Made by a program: the position numbers and the translations under genes. This document shows positions 10,367-19,105 of a DNA stretch of 64,000 nucleotides, piece by piece. The DNA is from Paenibacillus thiaminolyticus (lineage in GTDB: Bacteria; Bacillota; Bacilli; Paenibacillales; Paenibacillaceae): the NCBI RefSeq assembly GCF_007066085.1, contig NZ_CP041405.1, positions 1-64,000 on the forward strand. The letters run 5' to 3'. The notes below the pieces were generated by a model. That model saw only the letters and a program-made list of their open reading frames with translations, made no database searches and was not told where the DNA came from. Position 1 is the stretch's first letter. Each line of letters opens with the position of its first letter.

Positions 10367-10383
10367 TGAGAAAGCGCTTTATT
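10367..10383 (+). promoter_or_regulatory. Putative cre (CcpA) site upstream of gldA
   Basis: TGAGAAAGCGCTTTATT contains the palindromic core GAAAGCGCTTT that matches strong catabolite-responsive elements of Firmicutes. It lies about 85 bp before gldA, where CcpA repression of glycerol/DHA use by glucose would be expected. Inference from sequence match only. Confidence 0.6.
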
Positions 10384-10468
10384 TTGCAGGGATAGTTCCA
10401 TGATCTTGTACCCGGCCGCAACTATAATGGAAGTGGAAGTTCACACAACACAGAGGAGGATTACGCAA

Positions 10469-11598
10469 ATGAGAAAAGCGTTTATCAGTCCAGCCAAATA
10501 TGTACAAGGTGAAAATGAACTCTTGAATCTCGGATATTTTATCAAAACCTTCGGAAAATCGGCTCTGCTGATTGCCCATGCCGATGATGTGCAGCGCGTC
10601 AAGCCGAAGCTTGAACATACGATGAAGACATATGGAGTGACGCTAGTTGAGAGCGGTTTCAACGGAGAGTGCTCCCGTCAGGAAGTGCAGCGGTTGAAGA
10701 AGCTTGCGGCGGAGCATAATTGTTCCTGCACGATCGGGCTGGGCGGAGGCAAGGCGATCGACACCTCAAATGCGTCGCGGAAGGCGAAGCGCTCATTATC
10801 GTTCCGACGATCGCGGCGACGGATGCGCCGACAAGCCATTCCGCCGTGCTGTATACGCCGGAAGGAGAGTTCGACGATTATGCTTATTTCAAGCAAAGTC
10901 CGACGGTCGTCATGATCGATACGACGGTGATCGCGAATGCGCCGACGCGCTTCCTGGTCGCCGGGATGGGGGATGCGCTGTCGACGTATTTCGAAGCGAG
11001 AGCGACGTCGAATTCGTATTCGCGAGTCAATGCAGGGCTGCCATGCGGCGAGCAAGAGGGGGTAGGTCCGGCAGTCGGCACCCGTGCCGCGCTGGCTCTG
11101 GCCAAGCTGTGCTATGAGACTTTGCTGGAGGATGGAGCCAAGGCCAAAGCGGCCTGCGACGCGAATCTGGTGACGCCTGCGTTTGAAAATATTGTGGAAA
11201 CGAATATCCTGCTGTCCGGCCTGGGCTTCGAAAGCGGCGGTCTCGCGGCGGCTCATGCGATCCACAATGGCTTGACGGCACTGGAGGGTACGCATCATTA
11301 TTATCATGGGGAGAAAGTGGCCTTTACGACGCTGGTGCAATTGGTTCTGGAAAATGCGAGCACCGCGGAAATGAATGAGGTGCTGCAATTCTGCGTCAGC
11401 GTGGGCCTGCCGGTCTGTCTGGCTGATATCGGCGTGACGAGCGTGACGGATGAAGAGCTGCGGAACGTGGCGGCCAAAGCCTGCATCGCGGAAGAGTCGA
11501 TTCATTCGATGCCATTCCCGGTTAATGAAGAGATGGTGGTGGCCGCGATTCGCGTCGCGGATCAGATTGGCCAGCAATTTAAGCAAAAGGGTGAATAA
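10469..11598 (+). pseudogene. gldA: Glycerol dehydrogenase, iron-containing ADH family, one frameshift
   Basis: The ATG at 10469 follows GAGGAGG. The protein oxidises glycerol to dihydroxyacetone with NAD+. The NAD-binding GLGGGKAIDTS is followed by a frame loss near 10770 (CTCAAATGC lacks one base for the expected S-K-C), then the rest is intact in another frame. Zn ligands of the family are present: Asp in GDALSTYFEA, His in ESGGLAAAHAIHNGL and His in THHYYHGEKVAF. Repaired length is about 376 residues, slightly over the usual ~365. The stop is 2 bp before the dhaKL start, so this is an operon converting glycerol to DHA and then DHA phosphate. Confidence 0.88.
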
Positions 11599-11600
11599 TC

Positions 11601-13361
11601 GTGAAGAAGATTATCAATAAGCCGGAGACACTTGTCCGGGAAATGTGCAGCGGCCTGGTGCTTGCTCATCCGGAGCTGGAATTCATCAGCAAGTACAAGA
11701 TCGTGAAGAAGAGAGAGCTGAACGGGGAAAAGGTCACCTTGATCAGCGGCGGAGGAAGCGGCCATGAGCCGGCGCATGCCGGCTTCGTCGGGCAAGGGAT
11801 GCTCGATGTGGCGGTGTGCGGCGATGTGTTCGCCTCCCCGTCCCAGATTCAGGTCTATCAAGCGATCAAGGCTTCCGCCAGCAAAAAGGGCACGCTGCTC
11901 ATCATCAAAAATTATAGCGGCGACATTATGAACTTCAAAAATGCGGCCCATCTCGCGGAAGAAGACGGCATCAAGGTCGATTATGTGAAAGTGGACGACG
12001 ACATCGCGGTGGAGGACAGTCTGTATACGGTCGGCCGCCGAGGCGTGGCCGGAACGGTGTTCGTGCATAAGATCGCCGGCGCTGCCGCCGAAGCGGGCCT
12101 GGAATTGGCGGATGTGAAGGCTGTCGCCCAACACGCGATCGACCGGACGAGAAGCATCGGCTTCGCCCTCACGTCCTGCACCGTCCCGGCCAAAGGGACG
12201 CCGACCTTCGAGCTGGGCGAGGATGAAATCGAGTACGGCGTCGGCATTCACGGCGAGCCCGGCATTCGCAGGGAGAAGATGCAGTCGGCGGATGAGCTGG
12301 CGAAGAAAATGGTGGCGGATCTGTTCCGCGATATGAAGCTGGATGATGGCTCCGCTGATGAGCTTGCGGTGCTGGTGAACGGGTTCGGCGGCTCGCCGCT
12401 GCAGGAGTTGTATCTGCTCGCTAACGCGGTCGTGCGGGAAATCCGCAGTCGTGGAGTCTCCATTTTTAAGGTCTTCGTCGGCAACTATATGACGAGCATC
12501 GATATGGCCGGGGCTTCCGTGTCTTTGATGCGGCTGGATGAGCAGTTGAAGCCGTTTTTGGAGGCGGACTGCGATACGCCGGCGCTGCAGGTCAGCGGGC
12601 CGTTCGCGCCGCTGGCTGTCCAGGAGGAGGCAGCGGAGACGGCGGAGAAGCAAGCGGTGTCTTATCGCTGCGAGACGGATCCTGCCTATGCGAAGATTGA
12701 GGGGAATGTGTTCTCGCTGAACAACTTGATCTATCTTACCGACAAGATGAGCGAGATTATTATCGAGAATGAAGTGCCCTTCTGCGAGCTCGATTCGCAT
12801 GCCGGGGACGGCGACTTCGGCATGAGCGTCGCGAAAGGCTTCAAGCAATTGAAGCGCGAATGGCATGAGATTCTGGCGCATCACGCCGGGAATATCGGCG
12901 AGTTCTTCCATGCTTGCTCCCTGGTCATTATGGAGCATTGCGGCGGCGCTTCCGGGCCGATCTGGGGCTCGGCGTTCCGGGCGGCCGGGAAATATGCCGG
13001 GGACCGCACCGAATTGACGGTCCCTGAATTCGCGGGGATGATGCAGGCGGTGGTCAAAGGGATTCAGGACACCGGCGAACGCTCCTTCGGCCGCGGTGCT
13101 GTCGTCGGCGACAAGACGCTGATCGACGCGCTGGCTCCGTTCGCGGACGCCTGGGAGCGGAGCGCCGTAGCGGGCGACGAGGTGAAGACGGCAGCGACCG
13201 CAGCGGCGGAAGCTGCCGTCCAAGGCGCGAAGCATACGGAGACGATCGTCGCCCGTATGGGCCGGGCAGGCACGGTTGGCGAGCGCAGCCTCGGCTACCC
13301 GGACGCCGGCGCCTATGCGCTCGGCGTGATTTTCACGGAGTTGGCGCGGGTGATGGAGTAG
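11601..13361 (+). CDS. dhaK: ATP-dependent dihydroxyacetone kinase, DhaK-DhaL fusion
   Basis: 586 residues, GTG start behind AAAGGGTGA in the gldA tail. Residues 1-335 are DhaK: ISGGGSGHEPAH at about 48-60 and the substrate-binding His217 in GVGIHGEPG, which forms a hemiaminal with DHA. Residues ~365-586 are DhaL, the ATP-binding half, with the Mg-binding Asp cluster in DSHAGDGDFGMS and the GGASGPIWGSAF loop. Fusing both halves in one chain is the Citrobacter-type ATP-dependent kinase and not the PTS-dependent three-subunit form. It makes DHA phosphate for glycolysis in the cytoplasm. No frameshift, in contrast to upstream genes. Confidence 0.93.
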   Translation: MKKIINKPETLVREMCSGLVLAHPELEFISKYKIVKKRELNGEKVTLISGGGSGHEPAHAGFVGQGMLDVAVCGDVFASPSQIQVYQAIKASASKKGTLLIIKNYSGDIMNFKNAAHLAEEDGIKVDYVKVDDDIAVEDSLYTVGRRGVAGTVFVHKIAGAAAEAGLELADVKAVAQHAIDRTRSIGFALTSCTVPAKGTPTFELGEDEIEYGVGIHGEPGIRREKMQSADELAKKMVADLFRDMKLDDGSADELAVLVNGFGGSPLQELYLLANAVVREIRSRGVSIFKVFVGNYMTSIDMAGASVSLMRLDEQLKPFLEADCDTPALQVSGPFAPLAVQEEAAETAEKQAVSYRCETDPAYAKIEGNVFSLNNLIYLTDKMSEIIIENEVPFCELDSHAGDGDFGMSVAKGFKQLKREWHEILAHHAGNIGEFFHACSLVIMEHCGGASGPIWGSAFRAAGKYAGDRTELTVPEFAGMMQAVVKGIQDTGERSFGRGAVVGDKTLIDALAPFADAWERSAVAGDEVKTAATAAAEAAVQGAKHTETIVARMGRAGTVGERSLGYPDAGAYALGVIFTELARVME

Positions 13362-13365
13362 CACT

Positions 13366-13389
13366 TGGCCCCTGCGGTTGCAGGGGCCA
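13366..13389 (+). terminator. Perfect hairpin after dhaKL
   Basis: TGGCCCCTGC and GCAGGGGCCA pair over 10 bp with a GGTT loop, 4 nt after the stop. There is no T tract, so it may stabilise the 3' end or be a weak terminator. Confidence 0.6.
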
Positions 13390-13499
13390 GGCTCAGGTGC
13401 AGGCGCTGCGGCAGATGCCAGTGGCAGGTGCACAGGTGGAGCGCTGCTGGACTTCTGAACTGCCGGGCTTCCGGGGGGAAGTGCCCCGTCCGGGGGACA

Positions 13500-13705
13500 A
13501 ATGCTGCAAAACTACAGTAATTTACTCCTTTGGCAGGCGGATAAGGTCAAAAAGCTGCGCTGGTGCAGCTTTTTGACCTTTTTTGCCCCGTCAGGAGCAA
13601 AAGTGGTGAAAATTCCTGTAGATTTGCAGGAATCATTTTCGGGTAGCTAGTTGTCTCGGAGAATACTGCAGTGGTGCAGCAATTTCTGAACTTTCGAGGG
13701 ATCAA
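13500..13705. repeat. Dispersed nested-palindrome intergenic repeat, copy B
   Basis: Left end TGCTGCAAAACTACAGTA and right end TACTGCAGTGGTGCAGCA are inverted (15 of 18). A close inner hairpin ATTCCTG / CAGGAAT lies at about 13610-13635. The same motif order is seen in copy A at 3897-4085. The terminator at 13543 is nested inside. Confidence 0.55.
13543..13584 (+). terminator. Strong hairpin with T tract
   Basis: AAGGTCAAAAAGCTGC and GCAGCTTTTTGACCTT pair perfectly over 16 bp with a 6-nt loop and end in a T run. It is symmetric enough to work on both strands. It sits inside repeat copy B. Confidence 0.8.
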
Positions 13706-13875
13706 AGTCGCATTAACAAGTGTCTTTTAAACAAATTTATGATTTATTTCTTTGATGTGCTGAAAACAAAACGGATGTTATAGATGACGGGATGAGTTAG
13801 TCTAAATGATTTCCAGCAAAACGCACGAAAATCTCCATTAAAGCTGGTGTTCGTATATTGTTAACTGAAAGCATC

Positions 13876-13922
13876 GGAGACACTTCGCTCTTCCTAAAGG
13901 TAGGGGAGGTGTCTCTTTTTCT
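13876..13922 (+). terminator. Hairpin upstream of a recombinase remnant
   Basis: GAGACAC and GTGTCTC pair with a 25-nt loop, followed by TTTTTCT. The same 3' arm and tail (GGTGTCTCTTTTTCTATGTA) recur at 20768-20787 before the larger recombinase fragment, so it belongs to a duplicated block. Confidence 0.6.
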
Positions 13923-13957
13923 ATGTACGATGATATTTCCAACATTACACTCTGTAG

Positions 13958-14075
13958 GTATACTTAGGGGAGGAGCAAGCGTTGTGAGAGGGAATTTGGA
14001 AAGGTAGAGTGAAGTGGAGTTGGCGTTATGATCCTGCTCGTCGGATTATACGTATACGCGCCTCTTTGTAGGCTA
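13958..14075 (+). pseudogene. 5' remnant of a tyrosine recombinase gene
   Basis: GGTATACTTAGGGG and the following AGCAAGCGTTGTG are nearly identical to 20816-20843, the leader and start of the recombinase fragment at 20841. The encoded start (IWKGRVKWSWRYD) aligns with IWKSSVKWGLRYA there and then ends. Only about 30 codons survive. The upstream terminator is also duplicated. Confidence 0.6.
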
Positions 14076-14219
14076 AATTTAGAATACAGTAACGAGAGTT
14101 ATGACAAATGATTTTTTGATTTATTCAGACACCAACTGGCAGAAAGTAGACATGAAATTAGTCAGGTTCTGAGCTTAAAAAAATGATATAATGAAAAAAA
14201 TAAAAAGACAGATGATATA

Positions 14220-14750
14220 GTGTTTTCCACTCTAAAAGAAATGTGTGATTATAATTTATTTGAGCCTAATATGAGTCCTAATGAATTTTTTAGACAAAGT
14301 TGGATCATTGATGTCCATGAGGCAGACGAGATGACGCAGCGATTCGTTGTATTTCTCATCATAGATGCAATTGATACATACCTCGCTCGTCTACGGGACT
14401 CAGCCTTGGATGATGAGTTTAACCGAGCGTTACGATTAATGATTGTTATTGATGAGGCTAGAAAAGTACTTGGGTTTGGGCAACCTTCTCTGATTAATAT
14501 AGTAAGGACAAGTAGATCAAAAGGCGGGGCGGTACTCTTTATAACGCAATCTCCAGATGACTTTGCTCAAGATGACGAGAATTATCTTGAAAATATTGGC
14601 TTACCAATTTGTTTTAGAACTAACGCCAGAAACTCCTCCTTAAAATCTGTTCTCGGCGGTTCGGTTGATCTTGCAGGACTTGGTAATGGTGTTTGTGTAA
14701 CCAGATTACCAGAAAATCCTACACTGGTTAGAGTTCAAGCTTGGCAGTAA
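14220..14750 (+). pseudogene. C-terminal fragment of an FtsK/HerA-type ATPase (DptH-like)
   Basis: 176 codons from GTG. The Walker B strand RLMIVIDEARKV and a sensor-like strand AVLFITQSPDDF are present, but no Walker A, so the N-terminal two thirds are missing. The layout (IDEA, then NIVRTSRSKGG, then QSPDDFAQD) resembles the ATPase DptH of phosphorothioation-linked restriction systems, but I cannot separate it from other HerA/VirB4-like ATPases. Upstream 14098-14200 holds short coding-like scraps only. AT-rich composition differs from the genes to the left. Confidence 0.5.
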
Positions 14751-14954
14751 TCCTCCTGATAGATCAATACTTTGTAATTAAGAGCGGTAGTACAGAATTC
14801 AATACTGAACTGCCGCTTTTTTGTGTTTATTTGGAAATGTTTCGATAGTATGTCCTCATCTTGTTTAAGGATTCAGTTTACTTAACTTTATATTTATTGT
14901 CCTGACAAGTGTTGTAGACGATCCAAGATAATAAAAAAGGACAAGGTAAACAAG

Positions 14955-15251
14955 CTAAAAAGAAAAGGGCCGCAAGGCCCTTAATTCATTGAATATGTAA
15001 TTCATTAAAAGATACAAGGCATCTTTAAATCCTTGTAAATATATTTTACTTTCCAAAACGATTTGTAATGAAATTTGGGCGTCTTCATAGAGAAATAGGG
15101 TGTGTTGAAGGTTATCTGGAAGCGAATCTCGAATTAGTTTTAGATACTTCTGACATTCAGAAGAAAGTTGTTCAAGGTCTGATTTTGAGTATAGCGTTTC
15201 TATACGATTGCGAATTAAAGGTTCAGCTAAGACTTCAAAGGATTCAGGCAA
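14955..15251 (-). CDS. Small helical protein, DUF6809-like
   Basis: 98 residues. AGGAGG lies 7 nt before a TTG start at 15251. The order Leu-rich helix, then a DNLQHTLFLYEDAQISLQIV helix and a YLQGFKDALYLLMNYIF tail follows small Firmicutes proteins of the DUF6809 type, often phage or plasmid linked. Function unknown. It is divergent from an HTH gene at 15409. Confidence 0.55.
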   Translation of the reverse strand: MPESFEVLAEPLIRNRIETLYSKSDLEQLSSECQKYLKLIRDSLPDNLQHTLFLYEDAQISLQIVLESKIYLQGFKDALYLLMNYIFNELRALRPFSF

Positions 15252-15408
15252 TGACTTACCTCCTCTCTTTAACTCTATAAGATTATTATATACCTTCGTA
15301 GGGTTAATTGTAAAGAGAATTATTAACTTTATAAGGTGAAATGATGACTTCTAATTGAAAAAAATGATTTTCAGAGAGATAATATATTGAGCATGGGAGG
15401 GAATCTGT

Positions 15409-15621
15409 TTGATAAAGTGTAATATCAGAGTTTTAATGGCTGAGCACCGAATAGATGATATAACAGAGTTAATGACCAGATCTGGACTGAGTAGAAATTC
15501 AATTAACAAACTGTATAAAGAAATAAATATTGAGACAACAAAATTAGAAACATTATTTAAACTGTGCGATACATTTGGATGCAAACTATCAGATTTAATT
15601 GAATACACGCCTGATAATTAA
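15409..15621 (+). CDS. Cro/C1-family HTH protein (YozG-like)
   Basis: 70 residues from a TTG start behind GGGAGGG. Residues 6-62 form an HTH_26-type fold (RVLMAEHRIDDITELM, TRSGLSRNSINKLYKE, ETLFKLCDTFGCKLSDLIE). Such small regulators bind DNA as dimers. The divergent DUF6809-like gene and the 157-bp AT-rich gap between them are its likely target. It is followed by a structured repeat (15650). Confidence 0.75.
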   Translation: MIKCNIRVLMAEHRIDDITELMTRSGLSRNSINKLYKEINIETTKLETLFKLCDTFGCKLSDLIEYTPDN

Positions 15622-15649
15622 AGAGTACTAAACGACGAGGGAATATTCG

Positions 15650-15790
15650 CAGAAGGACCCCACCGTACAATGCATCTACGCTGTGGTACATTCGCCCCTT
15701 GGTTGTCAGATGTATAAACAAAAAGAATATTCAGACAACACACGACCCAACCTAAGATAAGAGTTATCTAAGCCCGGGTCGCGTCTTTTT
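15650..15790 (+). repeat. Structured cassette-type repeat with GC-rich hairpin
   Basis: CACCGTA, ATCTACGCTGTGG and CGCCCCTTGGTTGTCAGATG occur in the order found in the repeats at 36679 and 53425. The second part, a hairpin CGACCC ... GGGTCG (15743-15781) around AGATAA / TTATCT, ends in TTTTT and is shared with 53491-53529. It follows the HTH gene directly. Confidence 0.6.
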
Positions 15791-16043
15791 ACATTGCTCT
15801 GGGGTTGATGGGGATTATGGAGTTAATGTTAATTACACTGATCAAAAACAATTAAACATGAATTGATTGAGAGATAGTTATCGTAAGAGAATAAGAAGAC
15901 TTAAGGTATGCTTTTATATAAATGTTAGTTAATTGGTAACTATCTTTCTTCAATTTTGGTATGTGATGAGTAATTGGGAAATGATTAATATATAGAATCT
16001 CTGAAAGACCTATTGATAGCTATTCAATAAAGGCCCAACTTCA
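15791..16043. other. Intergenic, nothing recognised
   Basis: AT-rich sequence with no credible frame, ribosome site or strong hairpin on either strand. Confidence 0.4.
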
Positions 16044-16195
16044 GCTAACATCATATCTACGTTGCGGACTGCACCCTTGGTTCGCAAGCCAGAGAAGTTG
16101 ATTCAGCGAACAACCCTGCGAGGCTAAGTGCTTCGCACCCAGTCGCTGGCGTATCTTTAAGCCTCTCGGGCTCGTGAATATAGAAATGTCCTGCG
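16044..16195 (+). repeat. Structured cassette-type repeat, GAGGCT stem variant
   Basis: Order of blocks: TATCTACGTTGCGG, CCCTTGGTTCGCAAG, GAAGTTGATTCAGCGAACAA, CCCTGCGAGGCT, then AGCCTC and CGGGCTCGTG. The stem GAGGCT / AGCCTC replaces CCGACT / AGTCGG of the copies at 36679 and 37335 with pairing kept. Confidence 0.65.
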
Positions 16196-16224
16196 AAATA
16201 ATTCCGAAACGAAAGGTGATTGTT

Positions 16225-16566
16225 TTGAACGAAGTTGAAGTAACACTACAAGATGTTTTTGCAGAAGAGCTTGATTCGATTCTCGGCTGATATTATATCT
16301 ATGATGAATTTATTAAGTACTGGCCAGGTGTCTATATTAACGATATAAAGTTTCAAAGTTACTCAGTATCAATTTCATCATTATATTCGATGATGCGTTT
16401 TCTGGTTTTATAACTGAAGAAGACTTCAACGATTTTCTTCATACCTTTCTGGGAACCGGAAACATGCTTCAATGAACTACGATTACCTGAAAGCGGTGTA
16501 ATGATCGCTAGCGTACAAATTAAAGAACCTATAATAAATATTAGATTTAACAATGAAATCTTATGA
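16225..16566 (+). pseudogene. Small hypothetical gene with a stop and frameshifts
   Basis: AAAGGTGAT precedes a TTG start. The product begins NEVEVTLQDVFAEELDSILG, meets TGA at 16288-16290, and resumes as YYIYDEFIKYWPGVYINDIKF. It then needs two more shifts (FDDAFSGFITEEDFNDFLH, then RLPESGVMIASVQIKEP) to reach a stop at 16566. Repaired length is about 112 residues. I do not recognise the family. It lies between a structured repeat and an IS remnant, as a cassette gene would. Confidence 0.45.
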
Positions 16567-16570
16567 ATCT

Positions 16571-17672
16571 TGGATTGTCAACAGTATATCAAACAGCTTT
16601 CTTAAGGGCTGATCTTCTGTAGTCAACAGGACTCATATAGCCTAAAGTTCCATGTATTCGGTGATTGTTATACCAATTTACGTAGTCGTACAGCTCTAAC
16701 TCAAGATGCTGAAGGCTCTGGAAGTTCATCTGGAACTCAGTAAGTGTCTATCGATCAACTTGTTCTTGAATTCACTACCACGATCCTTGTGGAATAACTG
16801 AATTTGACGTAGAGGCAAAGGCATACCGACCAGGGGGGCATCCTTTTTCAGGCCTGCGCTAAAGCCAATGATCTCTCGATTAAAGAGGTCAACCAGTACA
16901 CAAATGTACTGCCATCTGTTTTGACTTTGACATACGTCAGAACGCTTACAACGACGCGTTTCGCTTCAGTTTGCTGGAACTGACGGTTCAGTTCAATTGG
17001 CTGCTGCGACTGGTTACATGCCGCTTTGTGAGGTTTGTATTGAGTCACCGTGTACGTAGAAACAAGTCCCTGTTCCTTCATGGATGCGTCCAATTCGACG
17101 TCTAGATCGATAAGTCCGCGTTCATGAAGCTTGGCTTTGATCTTTCTTGTGCCATAGGCTTTCCGGTTCTTTTCGAAGATTTCAACGATAGGTTTTGTCA
17201 TCTCGTCTTCATAGTGACGTTCTTTTTCTTCATAATAGTACGTGCTTCTAGAAATTTGCAGGACGTCGCACATTGCTGATACCGAGTATTTGTCACGATT
17301 TCGTTTGATGACACTTACTTTCGTCCCATGATAAGCGCGGCTTGCTTTAAAATGTCGTTCTCCATTTTGAGTAGCTGATTTTCTTTTCGCGGAGCGATAA
17401 GTTCATTTTCTTCTGGCGAACGATTGTCCTTCTCTGAGAAGGGACCTGACAGATGAGCTTGTTTGATCCAGCGATCTAATGCAGATGCTGTTAGTTCTTA
17501 TTCACTTACAATATCTGCTCTTGATTTTCCTTCTCGTATAACTGAACCATCTGTTTTTGAATTCATCTGTAAATGTACGTCTTTTCCTTGGCATAGTAGA
17601 TCCGCTCCTTGGTCTGATGTGTTCATTCTACTAGCCCATATTTTTTCTGTCCAATTAAGTATAGCCGATCCA
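16571..17672 (-). mobile_element. Degenerate IS3-family insertion sequence
   Basis: The ends begin TGGAT on both strands (16571 rightward, 17672 leftward) with weak similarity inward. On the minus strand OrfA ends in LKMENDILKQAALIMGRK near 17330-17370. OrfB follows in pieces: 17273-16848 carries QISRSTYYYE and AYGTRKIKAKL, and the far end (16700-16600) encodes NWYNNHRIHGTLGYMSPVDY, the hallmark C-terminus of IS3/IS150 transposases. Its length of 1.1 kb, against about 1.4 kb for intact relatives, and several frame breaks show it is dead. No clear target duplication was seen. Confidence 0.75.
16848..17273 (-). pseudogene. IS3-family transposase OrfB fragment
   Basis: 141 codons of the HTH_21 and early DDE region. 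The frame drifts after about residue 105 and the central catalytic block is deleted or scrambled, while a separate 3' piece continues to about 16600. Non-functional remnant inside the IS at 16571-17672. Confidence 0.65.
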
Positions 17673-17707
17673 GACTAATAAAATTAAAGCAAAGGAAGAA
17701 TTCCACA

Positions 17708-18640
17708 GTGCTTTTAGAAAATTATTATACTGAAAATTATAAAAGCTTTGATGAATGGTTTGAACTGATTAGAAAAGGGGAATTTGTATATCCACAGCTA
17801 AGGATACCTTACGAAGAGTGGCTTGAAGAATATATTGACAACATAAAGACAAAAACAATACACGAAGTAAAAGAACTTTTAAGATGCTTATTAGTTCCAA
17901 TACATCGAAAAATTGATGTTGAGGATTATAAACTGTATCGTACCTTGAAGGATTCTGACCCCCTAAAAATTGAAATGAAAGAATTATTATTAAGTATGGA
18001 CTCAAATGAAATGTACAAAAGAATAGAAAATGGAAACGATGCTTGGGAAGGTTTGACTTGGGTGTTAGAACTATTACCCTTCTCACCTTATCAAGCGGTT
18101 GTTGCATTAGAAGGTTATGCCTATTCCCAGCCTAACCTCCCTGATGATAGGATCATAGGACTTAGCCAGTGTGTAAAAATTATCTATGCTAGATTTATTT
18201 ATCTAAATAAACCGAAAAGAAATCTATTGAAATTACAACCAATTGAATTTGAATGGCTAATTGAATACTTATATTCAAAAATGGGCTACAAAACTCAATG
18301 GACATCTGCAACGAGGGATGGAGGAAAAGATATTATCGCCTCAATTACACGAATAGACGGTGAAGAACGTGTCTATATTGAGTGTAAGTTATACAATACC
18401 ACAGAATTAACTAATAACCATGTTAAATCATTCGCATATACAGTTAATAATGACAAAATCAATAGAGGTGTTATATTCTGCACTGGCTATGCAAGTGCGA
18501 CTCTTAGTAATATTGATCAAAGAATCACCATTATTAATTATGAGAACATCATTTTACTCTTGAATTCTCACTTGGGTAGTGACTGGGATGAGAGACTCGA
18601 AACTATTATAAAACTTCAAAAAAATAAGTTGATTAAATAA
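17708..18640 (+). CDS. Mrr-type restriction endonuclease-like protein
   Basis: 310 residues, GTG start with GGAAG 9 nt upstream. The C-terminal 120 residues are an Mrr_cat PD-(D/E)xK domain: EFEWLIEYLYSKMGYKT, then TRDGGKDIIASI (catalytic Asp), then RVYIECKLYN (the ExK pair), and GVIFCTGYASATL. Mrr nucleases cut modified DNA. The N-terminal ~190 residues are a helical region I do not recognise. It is complete, AT-rich, lies between an IS remnant and a cassette-type repeat, and is probably an acquired defence gene. Confidence 0.75.
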   Translation: MLLENYYTENYKSFDEWFELIRKGEFVYPQLRIPYEEWLEEYIDNIKTKTIHEVKELLRCLLVPIHRKIDVEDYKLYRTLKDSDPLKIEMKELLLSMDSNEMYKRIENGNDAWEGLTWVLELLPFSPYQAVVALEGYAYSQPNLPDDRIIGLSQCVKIIYARFIYLNKPKRNLLKLQPIEFEWLIEYLYSKMGYKTQWTSATRDGGKDIIASITRIDGEERVYIECKLYNTTELTNNHVKSFAYTVNNDKINRGVIFCTGYASATLSNIDQRITIINYENIILLLNSHLGSDWDERLETIIKLQKNKLIK

Positions 18641-18664
18641 TTGGCTATAAAGCAGGTACTTAAT

Positions 18665-18782
18665 CTAACACTGTTTTTACACTTCGGGCGTGGCGGCCCT
18701 CGGTTCGCGAGAAGTAGTTGGCAGGGGAGGGTTTCAGTGGCCGCATCGGCTAACTGGTCGCGGCGGGCTCCTCACGGAGTCG
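18665..18782 (+). repeat. Divergent cassette-type repeat
   Basis: CTTCGGGCGTGGCGGCCC, CTCGGTTCGCGAGAAGTAG and downstream GC-rich arms resemble the block order of the structured repeats but with many changes. It starts about 25 bp after the Mrr-type gene. GC content jumps sharply relative to that gene. Confidence 0.4.
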
Positions 18783-19022
18783 ATGTTCACGGGCAGCCTC
18801 CATGTCGTGTGCGGCATCCATCTTGATGAAGAGCGGGATGAGTTGTGGGTATACGAGACGCCCGCTGTCCAGATTAGGAAGTTCAGAACGGCAGAGTTGA
18901 TTCAACGATATAATCCTTATCAATGGTCCAATTCGCGGTACATGATCTCCAACGCCGTGTCCATCAGCGCCCATGCCGGAGTGGCCGCCATCAGCCATGA
19001 GGGGAGGATTCGGCTTGGTTGA
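18783..19022 (+). CDS. Hypothetical protein fragment
   Basis: An ATG at 18783 opens 79 codons (MFTGSLHVVCGIHLDEERDE ...), with regular sequence up to SRYMISNAVSISAH. No ribosome site is visible and the frame is open upstream into the repeat, so the 5' end may have been replaced. Family not recognised. It precedes the 437-residue unknown gene in the same direction. Confidence 0.35.
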   Translation: MFTGSLHVVCGIHLDEERDELWVYETPAVQIRKFRTAELIQRYNPYQWSNSRYMISNAVSISAHAGVAAISHEGRIRLG

Positions 19023-19105
19023 AGTGAAGCTCCGAATGGAAGATATGTCGAATGGCGGTTCGCCTTAGTTGAGGTTGAAATCGCGTTTATGGGAAGGGGG
19101 AGGCT

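Noticed and set aside
11562..13433. Long minus-strand open frame of 623 codons opposite dhaKL
   Set aside because: It is a shadow of the GC-rich dhaKL gene; its product is low-complexity Arg/His/Leu-rich and matches no family.
16359..16553. Minus-strand 64-codon frame with a hydrophobic start
   Set aside because: It is antisense to the broken small gene 16225-16566, which has the better coding signal and ribosome site.
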